Assembly: GCF_011758805.1 (NCBI RefSeq)
Contig: NZ_JAANOW010000001.1
Coordinates: 1,984,001 to 2,048,000 of the forward strand
Direction of reading: 5' to 3'
Source of the DNA: Mycolicibacterium fluoranthenivorans
GTDB lineage: Bacteria > Actinomycetota > Actinomycetes > Mycobacteriales > Mycobacteriaceae
DNA: 64,000 nucleotides
In this document: piece by piece, positions 1 to 8,537 of the stretch
How the letters are laid out: every line of letters begins with the position of its first letter
Numbering within the stretch: the stretch's first letter is position 1
Translations under genes and position numbers: made by a program
The notes under the pieces: model-generated
Seen by the model: the letters and a program-made list of their open reading frames with translations, nothing else
The model's database searches: none
What the model was told of the DNA's origin: nothing

Positions 1-145
1 GTACTTCACCGACGGCAAGGTGAAGGTGGAGCTCGCGCTGGCCCGCGGTAAAGAGGCCCACGACAAACGTCAGGATCTGGCCAAACGCGACGCGCAGCGT
101 GAGATCACCCGCGAGTTGGGCCGGCGCAACAAGGGCATGCGCTGA
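1..145 (+). CDS. smpB: SsrA-binding protein SmpB, C-terminal part
   Basis: Partial gene cut by the left edge; the reading frame enters at base 2 and stops with TGA at 143-145. The visible 47 residues carry the typical basic SmpB tail (a [17 protein letters not shown] stretch, then [18 protein letters not shown], ending RRNKGMR). SmpB binds tmRNA and brings it to stalled ribosomes for trans-translation. Its partner RNA, ssrA, lies about 8 kb downstream in this window, the usual close linkage in mycobacteria. The identity rests on this C-terminal signature and the ssrA linkage. Confidence 0.93.
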   Translation, partial: YFTDGKVKVELALARGKEAHDKRQDLAKRDAQREITRELGRRNKGMR

Positions 146-153
146 TCGGCGTA

Positions 154-987
154 GTGCTCGCGCTGGTCTCGGCCGCCGGGTACGGCGTGAGCGATTTCGT
201 CGGGGGTATCGCCTCGCGCCGGGTCGCCGCGCTGCGCGTGGTGATCGTGTCCTACCCGCTGGCGATGGTGCTGCTGAGCGTGCTGGCGCTGTTCGTCGAC
301 GGGCACGTGACGGGCCCTGCGGTGTGGTGGGGTCTGCTGTGCGGGTTCTGCCAGGCATTCGGGGTGTGGTGGTTCTACGCCGCGCTGGGTTCGGGCCCGA
401 TCTCGGTGGTGTCCCCGCTGACCGCGATCCTGGTGGCCGGCGTCCCGGTCGGCTTCGGCGTGCTGATGGGCGAGCGCCCCAGCGCGGTGGCCCTCGCCGG
501 GATCGCGGTGGCCCTGGTGGCGGTGGTGCTGGTGTCCCGCGGTGTGAGCGATGAGGATGTCACCGAACACCGGTTCACCACCAAGGTGGCATGGTTGACG
601 GTCGGGTCCGGCCTGGCCTTCGGGCTGAACTTCGTGGTGATCAACGAGGCCCCGCACGACGCCGGGTTATGGCCGCTGGTGTTCGCGCGGATCGCCGCCT
701 CGGTGATGGTGGTGCTGATCGCCCTGGTCGCCGGGCAACTGCGGGTGCCGACCGGGGTGCCGCTGTGGCTGGCGCTGTCGGCCGGTGTGCTGGATACCGT
801 CGCCAACATCGCCATGCTGTGGGCTTTACAGAACTCCCTGCTGTCGTTGACCGGGGTGCTCATCTCGCTGTATCCGGCGGGCACCGTCGCGCTGGCGCTG
901 CTGGTGCTCAAGGAGAAGGTGACGCGCTGGCAGGTGGTCGGGATGGTCGCCGCGCTGGCCGCGGTCGCCATGATCGCCGGCGGCTAA
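154..987 (+). CDS. EamA/DMT-family permease
   Basis: A 277-residue, very hydrophobic protein with about ten predicted membrane segments arranged as two EamA halves, the usual DMT-superfamily design. The N-terminus (LALVSAAGYGVSDFVGG) and a late segment with a glycine-rich turn followed by LVLKEKVTRWQVVGM fit drug/metabolite exporters. The substrate cannot be read from sequence. The GTG at 154 is the first usable start after the smpB stop at 145, and no ATG precedes it in frame. It follows smpB so closely that they may be co-transcribed. Confidence 0.8.
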   Translation: MLALVSAAGYGVSDFVGGIASRRVAALRVVIVSYPLAMVLLSVLALFVDGHVTGPAVWWGLLCGFCQAFGVWWFYAALGSGPISVVSPLTAILVAGVPVGFGVLMGERPSAVALAGIAVALVAVVLVSRGVSDEDVTEHRFTTKVAWLTVGSGLAFGLNFVVINEAPHDAGLWPLVFARIAASVMVVLIALVAGQLRVPTGVPLWLALSAGVLDTVANIAMLWALQNSLLSLTGVLISLYPAGTVALALLVLKEKVTRWQVVGMVAALAAVAMIAGG

Positions 988-1054
988 CCGCCGCGACCGT
1001 GCGTGTTTGCACACCGACACGCCGCGAAAACCGGCATTCAGCGCACCCTCGCGG

Positions 1055-2641
1055 CTAGCGAGCGCGACACAACCGCCACCGCGCGATACCGGCGAACCCG
1101 ATCGCCAGCACCCCGAGCATGACCATGTCGAACCACCACGCGCTGGCGGTGTGCTGCCAGTGCCCGTCTTGGGCGATCCCGACCACCGAGTTGCTCAGAT
1201 CCGAGGTCGAGGCCGTCGCCGAGAAGCCCCAGCGGGCCGGGGTCAGCGAGGCGAGCACCGACAGCGCCGGCCGGCCCGTCACGGGGATGAACCCACCGGC
1301 CAGCACCAGTTGCGCGGTCAGGGTCACCGCCAGCAACGGCATCACCTGATCGGCCGTGCGGGCCAGCGCCGAGATGGCCAGGCCGAGGATCGCGGCGACC
1401 AGACCCGCGGCCGCGACACCGACGATGAGCTCGAGCAGCGGGTTGCCCAGCGCCGACGCGCCGGCCGGTCCCGGCTTGCCGAGGCGGACGATCAGCACCA
1501 GCGCCACCGACTGCGCGACGGCGACCGCGCCGAACACGGCAATCTTGGCCAGCAGGTAGGCGGTCGTCGACAGCCCGGCCGCCTGCTCGCGGCGGAACGG
1601 GGCCCGCTCGTTGGTCAGGTCGCGCACCGTCAGCGTGACGCCCATCAGGATGGCGGCGAAGTTGGTCAGGGCGATCACCTGCTTGGCTTCGAACGGCGCC
1701 GACGCGGCCGCGCTCAGAAATCCGGCATGCCCGGACACCGTCAGCGGCAAGATCCCGACGAGCAGCGGTAGCACGGCCAGCAGGGCCAAGGGACCGCGGT
1801 CGGCGAGCAGCAGCCGCAACTGGCGGCGGGCCAGGATGAAGAACTGATCTGTCGGCGTGACCTTTTCGGGCAACGGCGTGGGTGCGAGGGTGATCAGACG
1901 CAGCCGGGGCGGCGGGCTGGACGCCCAGCGGCGGTCCAGGTAACGCCGTTGCGCCCCTTCGGGATCGGCGCACAGGCCGGCGAAGATCTCGGCCCAGTCG
2001 GTGCTGCCCATCGACGACCCGAGATCAACGGGTGTGCCGCAGTAGGCGGTCCGCCCGCCGGGTGCCAACAGCAGCACCTGATCGCAGACGTTCAGGAAGG
2101 CCAATGAGTGCGTGACCACGATGACGATCCGGCCGGCGTCGGCGAGGGTGCGCAGCATCGTCATGACCTGGCGATCCAATGCGGGATCCAGGCCGGTGGT
2201 GGGCTCGTCGAGGATCAGCAGCGCCGGGTCGGTGAGCAGTTCGATGGCGACCGAGACCCGTTTGCGTTGCCCGCCGGACAGTGTGTCGATGCGGGTGCCG
2301 GCGTGCGGTGTCATCTCCAGCTCGGCGAGCACCCCCGCGATGGCCTGCGGGCCGGCACCCCGCAGTTCGGCCGCGTACAGCAATGCCTGTGCGACGGTGA
2401 GCTTTCCGTGCACGATATCGTCCTGCGGGACCATGCCGACGGAACCGTCGAAACGCACCGTCCCCGAATCCGGTGCGATGGCACCGGCCAGGGTCTGCGC
2501 CAGGGTCGACTTGCCCGCACCGGACGGCCCGATGAGCGCGGTGAGCGTGCCGGGTGCGGCCGAGAACGACACCGAGTCCAGTCGGGTATCGAGGGTGACG
2601 TCGTGGACGACGAGGCTGGGATCGGTCAATCGAGTGGTCAT
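1055..2641 (-). CDS. ABC transporter, fused ATP-binding and permease domains
   Basis: 528 residues. The N-terminal half is an ABC ATPase with Walker A GPSGAGKST, signature LSGGQRKR and Walker B LLILDEPTTGLD, followed by the H-loop in VVTHS. The C-terminal half has about six membrane segments of the ABC-2 exporter type. The domain order resembles the ABC portion of mycobacterial Rv1747 without the FHA domains, and such half-transporters usually act as dimers. The ATG at 2641 overlaps the stop of the upstream CdsA-like gene by four bases (ATGA), so translation is coupled. In this operon it would be the exporter for whatever lipid the three upstream enzymes make; that role is inferred from context only. 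Confidence 0.85.
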   Translation of the reverse strand: MTTRLTDPSLVVHDVTLDTRLDSVSFSAAPGTLTALIGPSGAGKSTLAQTLAGAIAPDSGTVRFDGSVGMVPQDDIVHGKLTVAQALLYAAELRGAGPQAIAGVLAELEMTPHAGTRIDTLSGGQRKRVSVAIELLTDPALLILDEPTTGLDPALDRQVMTMLRTLADAGRIVIVVTHSLAFLNVCDQVLLLAPGGRTAYCGTPVDLGSSMGSTDWAEIFAGLCADPEGAQRRYLDRRWASSPPPRLRLITLAPTPLPEKVTPTDQFFILARRQLRLLLADRGPLALLAVLPLLVGILPLTVSGHAGFLSAAASAPFEAKQVIALTNFAAILMGVTLTVRDLTNERAPFRREQAAGLSTTAYLLAKIAVFGAVAVAQSVALVLIVRLGKPGPAGASALGNPLLELIVGVAAAGLVAAILGLAISALARTADQVMPLLAVTLTAQLVLAGGFIPVTGRPALSVLASLTPARWGFSATASTSDLSNSVVGIAQDGHWQHTASAWWFDMVMLGVLAIGFAGIARWRLCRAR

Positions 2642-3486
2642 GTCAGCACGTACACCAGAGGGAGGGCCAGCAGGAGAGAATCGATGCGGTCGAGCAGGCC
2701 GCCGAATCCGGGCAGCCAGTCGCCGGCGTCCTTGACGCGAGCTTGCCGCTTGAGCATCGATTCGAGCAGATCGCCGAACAGGCCGCCGAGGGCGATGGCC
2801 AGGACCAGTCCGACCGAGACGGTGCCGATCAGAAACAGCACCGCCGTGGCGCCGAGCAGCGCGCCGACCACACCGCCGAGGGTCTTGTTCGGGCTCAGCG
2901 GGGAGATGGGGCGCCGCGCCCAGGCCATGAAGCGCAACCCGTTTCCGCCGCACCAGGCGGCGACATCGGTCGCGGCGACCGCGAAGCACACCAGGAACGC
3001 TGCCGGCCAGACCAGCACCAGATGTGCCAGCGCCCAGCAGATCCAGATTGACCCGAAGGCGGTGAAAGCGGAACGCCGCGCGCCGTTTTCGACATCACCG
3101 GACAGCACCGCGGGTACCGCGCACAGCAGCACCAGCAGCGGGGTGAGGCCCAGCAGCGACGGACGCAGCCAGGCTGCCACCGGGTAGCCGACCGCGAGGG
3201 CGATGAGGACGACGGTGTCGGCGCGGCCCAGCCGGACCAGCCGGCCGTACTCGATGACGGCCACCACGGCCAGTGCCGCGGCGAACGCGGCGGTGGTGCC
3301 CGGGCCGAGGACGGTCGGGACACCGACGGCGGGGGCGATCAGCACCCAGGTGCGCCATTTGCGGATCAGCTCGGGTTTGCGCGAGATCAGCACCGCGACA
3401 CCGGCAACGGCCAGGATGCTCACCGTCAGGATCGGCAGGAACCAGGGGCCCCGGTCGAAGTGCAGGGTGTCAAGCAGCGAGGGCAT
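2638..3486 (-). CDS. CdsA-like phosphatidate cytidylyltransferase
   Basis: 282 residues with roughly eight membrane segments. The C-terminal CdsA signature is visible: SPNKTLGG, then a glycine-rich GLFGDLLESMLKR and a KDAGDWLPGFGGLLDRIDSL segment, which carries the conserved K-D-x(3)-(L/I)-P-GHGG-like motif and the metal-binding Asp residues. The family makes CDP-diacylglycerol from phosphatidic acid and CTP. Placement inside an operon with an acyltransferase and a CDP-alcohol enzyme suggests a second, pathway-specific copy rather than the housekeeping gene, though the rest of the genome is not visible. The start at 3486 overlaps the acyltransferase end by 17 bases; ATG followed by PSLLDTLHFDRG was chosen over a long upstream frame extension. 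Confidence 0.85.
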   Translation of the reverse strand: MPSLLDTLHFDRGPWFLPILTVSILAVAGVAVLISRKPELIRKWRTWVLIAPAVGVPTVLGPGTTAAFAAALAVVAVIEYGRLVRLGRADTVVLIALAVGYPVAAWLRPSLLGLTPLLVLLCAVPAVLSGDVENGARRSAFTAFGSIWICWALAHLVLVWPAAFLVCFAVAATDVAAWCGGNGLRFMAWARRPISPLSPNKTLGGVVGALLGATAVLFLIGTVSVGLVLAIALGGLFGDLLESMLKRQARVKDAGDWLPGFGGLLDRIDSLLLALPLVYVLT

Positions 3487-4081
3487 GACGCACTCCGGTG
3501 GCGAGTTGCACGACCTCGGCGCGCAGCTGAGCGGCGGTGGTGTGATGCGGGTCGACGGGATCGCCGAGGCGGACCTCCATCGGGGAGCCGGGGGAGAACC
3601 TGCCGCCCTTGGGCAGAACATCGGCGATACCCAACAGGGCCACCGGTACGATCGGAACACCGAAGTCGCGAGCCAGGCGCACTGCGCCGGAACGGAATTC
3701 GGCGATTCCACCGTCGGTGGACCGGGTGCCTTCCGGATAGATGACCACGGTGTGGCCCGCGTCGAGCAGCGGACCCGCGGTATCACGCAGGGCGGTGTAG
3801 CCGCCGTCGCCGGAGCGACGCAGCGGCAGCACCCCGATCAGCGAGGTGGCGACCAGCCGGCGGGCCGGGATGTCGAACCAGTAGTCCACGGCCGCAGCGA
3901 ATCTCACCTTCGCGGCAGGGGGCAGGGCGGCCAGCAGCACCGCGGTGTCGGCGTGGGAGGAGTGGTTGGCGACGATCACGGCGCCCCCGTGGACCTCCCA
4001 GCGGCCGGTGACGGTCAATCCACCCGAGGCGCCGCAGACCGTGCGCCACAGCCAGTGCCGCAGCACGCCGGCGCCGCTCAT
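3470..4081 (-). CDS. PlsC-like 1-acyl-glycerol-3-phosphate acyltransferase
   Basis: 203 residues. Block I, NHSSHADT, has the catalytic H-x4-D pair, and block III, YPEGTRS, binds the phosphate substrate. A proline-rich IVPVALLG segment (block IV) follows. This is the fold of lysophosphatidate acyltransferases. It lacks a clear membrane anchor beyond the N-terminal hydrophobic stretch. The ATG at 4081 overlaps the stop of the upstream gene by four bases. It would supply the phosphatidic-acid-like substrate for the following CdsA-like enzyme. Confidence 0.85.
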   Translation of the reverse strand: MSGAGVLRHWLWRTVCGASGGLTVTGRWEVHGGAVIVANHSSHADTAVLLAALPPAAKVRFAAAVDYWFDIPARRLVATSLIGVLPLRRSGDGGYTALRDTAGPLLDAGHTVVIYPEGTRSTDGGIAEFRSGAVRLARDFGVPIVPVALLGIADVLPKGGRFSPGSPMEVRLGDPVDPHHTTAAQLRAEVVQLATGVRHALAA

Positions 4082-4818
4082 GCCGCCACCGCCCGCATCG
4101 GCCGGGTCGGGATGTTGGAGACGACGATCCGCGGGCGGGTCATCGGCACGGTGATCGGGTCCTCGTCGGCGACGGCCCGTGCTTTCAGCTCGCGGTGCGC
4201 ACCGCGTAGCCGCAGCGCGGTGGTGATCAGCGACCCGTTGACCAGCTGGGCCAGCAGGAGGGGCATCAGGCCGGGGAACGCGGTGGCCAGCACGGTAAAC
4301 ACGCACCGTTCGGTCTTGCCGAGCGGGCCGCCGTTGACGCGGGTGGCGCCCGCTCCGGCGGCGGCCAGCGACGCGAAGGTGGGCAGCGTCGCGGCCAGTG
4401 CGGCCAGTACCACCTGCAGGACGGTCCAGGACAGGACGTGCAGGCCGGGGCCGTGCTGGCGGGCGGCCCAGACCGCGAGTCCGCCGAAGGTGAGCAGATC
4501 CGCGGTGCGGTCGCCGATCTCGTTGACCACGAACCCCCACGGCCGGCTGACGCCGCGGGCGCGGGCAACGGCACCGTCGAGGTTGGCACCGGCCAGTCGC
4601 AGCACCAGGAACACCGCCGCCAGATGCCACCAGCCTTGGGCGATGAACACGCCGGCGACCCCGGCGGCGAGCACACCGGCGGCGGTGAAGACGTCAGGCG
4701 AGATGTGATGGGCGACGGCGGCATTGAGGATGGGGGTGAGGCGGGCGGTGAACCACGGCTTGAGCGCATAGAGTCCGGCCATGCGGCGTCGCTGCGGGGT
4801 GGGCACATGCTGGTTCAT
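4078..4818 (-). CDS. CDP-alcohol phosphatidyltransferase-like protein with altered motif
   Basis: 246 residues with about six membrane segments. The family motif D(x2)DG(x2)AR(x8)G(x3)D(x3)D appears as A-N-L-DG-AV-AR-(x8)-G-FVV-N-EIG-D, so the first and third metal-binding Asp are Ala and Asn here; I confirmed this by translating the complement of 4500-4600. The rest of the motif is intact and is followed by RTAD. The protein either belongs to a subgroup with different metal binding or no longer catalyses phosphatidyl transfer. It is first in a four-gene overlapped operon, with a good ribosome site (AAGGAG) upstream of ATG 4818. Confidence 0.78.
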   Translation of the reverse strand: MNQHVPTPQRRRMAGLYALKPWFTARLTPILNAAVAHHISPDVFTAAGVLAAGVAGVFIAQGWWHLAAVFLVLRLAGANLDGAVARARGVSRPWGFVVNEIGDRTADLLTFGGLAVWAARQHGPGLHVLSWTVLQVVLAALAATLPTFASLAAAGAGATRVNGGPLGKTERCVFTVLATAFPGLMPLLLAQLVNGSLITTALRLRGAHRELKARAVADEDPITVPMTRPRIVVSNIPTRPMRAVAA

Positions 4819-4933
4819 GGCTGGCTCCTTTCGTGTCGAGGCGTTGTCGCCTGGTCACGAACAGGTTGCGGCCACGTGCTTGGGGGATTCTTGTCACGAA
4901 ACGAGGACGTGCCGTCGATACGCGCAGGTGATG

Positions 4934-6781
4934 TCAGTCCCCGGTACGAGTGAAGGTCTCATCGAACTCGGACGTCATCGCGCAGGGCGCAGACTCCTCC
5001 CAATTACCGTGCCCCAGTAGCAGATTGATCGGCTTCTGCGCCGGCTGTGGCATCGGGTACTGTCCGGTCGCGGTGATCTTGATGACCTTGCCGTCGCACA
5101 TACCCTCGGATTGGCTGTTGAGTGACCAGGTGCCGTTGGTGAACAGCAACGGCCGGAAATCCTCGGGTTTGTGGAAGTAGCTCATGCACCGGTCCCCGGT
5201 CCGCAGGCAGTCGGTTTTGACGGTGTAGTCGCCCTGAATGGGTGCCACGCCATTGCGGAAGGTCCGGGTGCTGCGGTAGGTGCCGTGCAGGGCTTCGGCC
5301 GGGGAGACGACCCGCGGGGGCAGCTCGGCGGGGTCCGGCAGTGTGTCCACGTCGACGTCGGTGGTGCGGTTGAAGGTGAGGGTGGACCTGCCGGAACACG
5401 AATTGCCCGCGGCGCCGGTGTAGTCACCGGTGAGGCTGCCGTTGGGACGTTCGCGCAGCGTGAAGACGTACCAGATCTCGTCGGCGATGTCGTGGCACTT
5501 CTCGGCGGCGAGCGCGACGGCCACCCAGCGGTCGTTGATCCGGTCGAACTCCAACTTCGCCATCGGGGGACCACCGTCGCCGCTCTGCCGCTCGGCGATG
5601 GCCACGCAGCCGTCGGGGCGACAGGCCGAACGCACCGCCCACATCGCCGTCGACGGCTTCGCGTCGTCCAAGGGGCCGCCGTCGATCAGGGTCGGCGCGC
5701 TGAACACGGCTTGGTAGATCCCGGTGAACGGGGGCGTCTCGGGGACCACGGAGGCGCTGGTGGTCGTGGTGGGCGCAGCGGTGGGAGCATCGTCCTTGGT
5801 GAGTGCGGCGGTGGCGACGACGCCGCCGGCGACGAGCAGGACGACCGCCGCCAGTGCGGTGAGGATCAACCCGGTGCGCTTCTTGCGCGGTGCCGGCGGC
5901 TGCTGCCACAACTGGGTGGGAGCAGCGGGGTCGGGGCCGGGGGGACCAGAAGGACCGGGGGGACCAGAAGGATAGGTGAGGGCGCGGTGGGCGGCGCCGG
6001 CCAGTTCCACGGTAGTGGGGAAGCGCTGGGCGGGTTCCTTCGCCAGGCCGGTGGCGATCACGGGATCCATGGCGGCGGGCACGGTGGCGAGTTCCTGCGA
6101 CGGCCGTGGCGGCGGCATCATCATGTGGCTGACTGCGACTTGTTCCAAGGTGTCACCCGGGAAGGGCAGGTTGCCGGTGAGGCATTGGTAGAGCACACAT
6201 GTCAGCGCGTAGATGTCGGAGCTGGGTCCGCTCTCGCCGGTGCGAAAGCGTTCGGGTGCCATATACGCCCACGTACCGATCGTGGTGTTCGCCGACGTGA
6301 GTGCGGTGTCGGTGGTGGCGCGGGCGATGCCGAAATCGATGAGATAGGCAAAGTCGTTGGGCGCCAACAAGATATTTGAGGGCTTCACATCGCGGTGGAT
6401 GAGGCCGGCCTGGTGTGCGGTGTGCAGCGCCGAGGCGATCTGGGCGATGATGTACACCGCACGTCCGGGATCGAGCGGACCGTTGTTGATCAGGGTCTGC
6501 AGGTCGGTGCCGTTGATGAGGCGCATGGTGACGTAGAGGCGCCCGTCGATCTCGCCGACGTCGTAGATGGGCACGATATGCGGATCGTCCAGCCGCGCCG
6601 CGGCGCGGGCTTCACGGCGGAACCGCGTCTCGTAGTCAGGGTCCCGGGCGAAGTGCGGCAGCAGCATCTTCAGCGCGACGACACGATCGATCTCGGTGTC
6701 GTGCGCCCGCCATACCTCGCCCATCCCGCCGCGGCCCAGCAGTTCGATCAGCTGGTAGCGGCCGAAAGGCGTCCCCTCCAC
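4934..6781 (-). CDS. Membrane-anchored Ser/Thr protein kinase (Pkn family)
   Basis: 615 residues from a GTG start. The kinase domain (about 1-270) shows the glycine loop GRGGMGEVW, the catalytic Lys in VALKML, HRDVKPSN, DFGIA and an APE motif, so it looks active. A proline/glycine linker (SGPPGPSGPPGP) and one membrane helix (GLILTALAAVVLLVAGG, near 310) lead to an extracellular domain of about 270 residues rich in Cys pairs and Thr/Trp, resembling mycobacterial sensor-kinase ectodomains. A small exported repeat protein lies 31 bases upstream in the same direction and may be co-transcribed. The ligand of the ectodomain is unknown. Confidence 0.92.
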   Translation of the reverse strand: MEGTPFGRYQLIELLGRGGMGEVWRAHDTEIDRVVALKMLLPHFARDPDYETRFRREARAAARLDDPHIVPIYDVGEIDGRLYVTMRLINGTDLQTLINNGPLDPGRAVYIIAQIASALHTAHQAGLIHRDVKPSNILLAPNDFAYLIDFGIARATTDTALTSANTTIGTWAYMAPERFRTGESGPSSDIYALTCVLYQCLTGNLPFPGDTLEQVAVSHMMMPPPRPSQELATVPAAMDPVIATGLAKEPAQRFPTTVELAGAAHRALTYPSGPPGPSGPPGPDPAAPTQLWQQPPAPRKKRTGLILTALAAVVLLVAGGVVATAALTKDDAPTAAPTTTTSASVVPETPPFTGIYQAVFSAPTLIDGGPLDDAKPSTAMWAVRSACRPDGCVAIAERQSGDGGPPMAKLEFDRINDRWVAVALAAEKCHDIADEIWYVFTLRERPNGSLTGDYTGAAGNSCSGRSTLTFNRTTDVDVDTLPDPAELPPRVVSPAEALHGTYRSTRTFRNGVAPIQGDYTVKTDCLRTGDRCMSYFHKPEDFRPLLFTNGTWSLNSQSEGMCDGKVIKITATGQYPMPQPAQKPINLLLGHGNWEESAPCAMTSEFDETFTRTGD

Positions 6782-6812
6782 GGGTTCAAGATAAACCAGT
6801 GCGGGCCCCCGG

Positions 6813-7025
6813 TCAGTGCTGATTGACCTGGGTGTTCACCTTGAGGACCGGTCGTCCCGGCGGTTCGGGCTGCGGGTTGAAGCCATGGCTCTCGGCCGGG
6901 GTCACGTGGCCCGTGAGTCCGGGCGGTTCCGGCTGGGGGTTGAACGCCGAGGCGGTCCCGGACGCGATGGCCAGGCTCGCGATGGCGAGACCGGTGGCGA
7001 GGACTACTTGCCTGAAGCTGTGCAT
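6813..7025 (-). CDS. Small exported protein with two FNPQPEPPG repeats
   Basis: 70 residues. A Sec-type signal peptide (MHSFRQVVLATGLAIASLA, cleavage likely after ASA) leaves a mature peptide of about 43 residues. It contains the nonapeptide FNPQPEPPG twice, separated by 15 residues (LTGHVTPAESHG between). The ATG at 7025 has a GAAAGGG ribosome site. I do not know a function for this motif. It precedes the Ser/Thr kinase gene by 31 bases on the same strand, so a link to kinase sensing or to the cell wall is possible but unproven. A longer frame reading upstream of 7025 is an artefact of the overlapping opposite-strand gene. Confidence 0.7.
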   Translation of the reverse strand: MHSFRQVVLATGLAIASLAIASGTASAFNPQPEPPGLTGHVTPAESHGFNPQPEPPGRPVLKVNTQVNQH

Positions 7026-7134
7026 TTCGGGCCCTTTCGGTGGGGTGGTGAGGCGAGCCTGCACGGCGGCGCTTGGCGCATTCTTGGCGTGGTTTTCCGC
7101 CCGATCGGGGCCGTGGCGACGTAGCGTCTGCCCC

Positions 7135-7968
7135 GTGAGCCGCCCCGTCACCGTGTTGCCCAAAGCCGAAGTCGTGCCGGCGCTGTTCGGCGTCTGGGCC
7201 GATATCGACCGCCTGCTGGACGGACTTCCCGAGGTGAGGTGGCAGGCACGGGTGCCGTTGCCCGCCTGGCGGGTGCGCGACGTGGTGGCCCACGTCCTGG
7301 GTACCGAACTGCTCCTGCAGGGGGAGTCGGCGCCGCCGGCCGAGGTGTCCGGCCTGACCCATGTACGCAACCCGATCGGTGAGATGAACGAGGCCTGGGT
7401 GCAGCACCTCGGTGCGCTGACCCCCGATCGCTTGTTCGCCCGGTTCCGGGAGGTCACCGCGAAACGGCGGGCCGAACTCACGGCGATGTCCACCGAGGAG
7501 TGGAACGCGGTGATGGCGACACCGGTGGGGCCGGAGACCTATGGCCGGTTCATGCGGGTACGGATCTTCGATTGCTGGATGCACGAGCAGGACATTCGGG
7601 CGGGACTGGGCCGGCCGTCCACCGATGAGGACCTGTCCTGTCCGGGTGCCCGGATGGCGCTCGACGAGATCGCGGCGGGCATGGCCCGTGTCGTCGGCAA
7701 GCAGGGTAAGGCGCCTGCCGGATCACGCGTGTTGTTCTCGTTGACCGGGCCGCTGTCGCGGGAGATCCGCGTCGCCGTCGATGAGCGTGCGGCCGTGGTG
7801 GAGGAGTTCGACGGTGACCCGACGACGGTGATCCGGATGGACGGGCTGCAGTTCACCAGGCGTTGCGGGGGCCGGTCGTTGGCGGTGACCAGGCCGGACG
7901 AGGTGGAGTACGACGGAGACGTCGAGGTCGGGGAGCTGATCGTGGCGAACCTGGCGTTCGTCATCTGA
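7135..7968 (+). CDS. Maleylpyruvate isomerase family mycothiol-dependent enzyme
   Basis: 277 residues. The N-terminal DinB-like four-helix domain has LPEVRWQARVPLPAWRVRDVVAHV, matching the W(x)PxLPxWxVxDVxAHV pattern that binds metal through His in mycothiol-dependent enzymes. The ligand set continues with MHEQDIRAGLG near residue 150, where His-Glu-Asp-Arg is typical. The C-terminal part is the usual MDMPI C-terminal domain. Such proteins are metal-dependent mycothiol transferases or isomerases of unknown substrate. The GTG at 7135 was chosen because it gives the canonical N-terminus and leaves room after the divergent small exported gene. Confidence 0.8.
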   Translation: MSRPVTVLPKAEVVPALFGVWADIDRLLDGLPEVRWQARVPLPAWRVRDVVAHVLGTELLLQGESAPPAEVSGLTHVRNPIGEMNEAWVQHLGALTPDRLFARFREVTAKRRAELTAMSTEEWNAVMATPVGPETYGRFMRVRIFDCWMHEQDIRAGLGRPSTDEDLSCPGARMALDEIAAGMARVVGKQGKAPAGSRVLFSLTGPLSREIRVAVDERAAVVEEFDGDPTTVIRMDGLQFTRRCGGRSLAVTRPDEVEYDGDVEVGELIVANLAFVI

Positions 7969-7985
7969 CCTGGAACATTTAATCG

Positions 7986-8014
7986 CTGGCCGTCGTTGAA
8001 CAAAGCGCTATGAT
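7986..8014 (+). promoter_or_regulatory. Probable ssrA promoter
   Basis: A strong -10 hexamer TATGAT lies at 8009-8014. Seventeen bases upstream a weak -35 (CTGGCC, 7986-7991) can be placed. Transcription would begin near 8021, about 27 bases before the mature tmRNA 5' end, consistent with RNase P processing of a precursor. Confidence 0.5.
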
Positions 8015-8047
8015 TGATCGTCCTGCCGAAACTCGGCGGGGATGCGA

Positions 8048-8416
8048 GGGGCTGAACGGTTTCGACTTCGCGCATCGAATCAAGGGAAGCGTGCCGGTGC
8101 AGGCAAGAGACCACCGTAAGCGTCGTTGCAACCAATTAAGCGCCGATTCCAATCAGCGCGACTACGCCCTCGCTGCCTAAGTAGCGACTGCGTGTCTGTC
8201 AGACCGGGAGCGCCCTCGGCCCGGACCCTGGCATCAGCTAGAGGGACCCACCCACGGGTTCGGTCGCGGGACCCGTGGGGACACCAAACAGCGACTGGGA
8301 TCGTCATCTCGGCTTGTCTGCGTGACCGAGAGATCCGAGTAGAGGCATAGCGGACTGCGCACGGAGAAGTCTTGAGGGAATGCCGTAGGACCCGGGTTCA
8401 ATTCCCGGCAGCTCCA
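8048..8416 (+). ncRNA. ssrA: Transfer-messenger RNA (tmRNA)
   Basis: The 5' end GGGGCTGAACGG pairs with the 3' CAGCTCC to form the acceptor stem, and the T-arm reads GGGTTCAATTCCC. The tag frame starts at the resume codon GCC (8142) and encodes ADSNQRDYALAA followed by TAA at 8178-8180, a mycobacterial-type tag. The RNA rescues stalled ribosomes together with SmpB, whose gene end is in this window. The mature 3' end is placed at the discriminator base 8416. The next bases are CAAG, so the terminal CCA is apparently not encoded and would have to be added after transcription. Confidence 0.97.
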
Positions 8417-8420
8417 CAAG

Positions 8421-8455
8421 AGAAGGCCAGGGCACACAAGCCCTGGCCTTCTTTC
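8421..8455 (+). terminator. Rho-independent-type terminator of ssrA
   Basis: A 13-bp perfect stem (8421-8433 with 8440-8452) closes a six-base loop ACACAA and runs into TTC. It is directly downstream of the tmRNA 3' end, and the strength of the hairpin fits a highly expressed stable RNA. Confidence 0.88.
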
Positions 8456-8537
8456 GTATGCGGATCGGTCCCGCGCCGCGACTGCCGCCCAGACCTCCGG
8501 GCGCCGTCGCAGGCGATCCACTGACGCGGAATTGCGT

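Noticed and set aside
5171..6379. 402-codon plus-strand frame opposite the kinase gene
   Set aside because: Its Gly/Arg/His-rich composition is the usual shadow of a high-GC gene; the opposite strand encodes a complete kinase.
8417..8460. Phage or island attachment site at the 3' end of ssrA
   Set aside because: tmRNA 3' ends are common integration sites, but no integrase and no repeat of the ssrA end is visible in the window.
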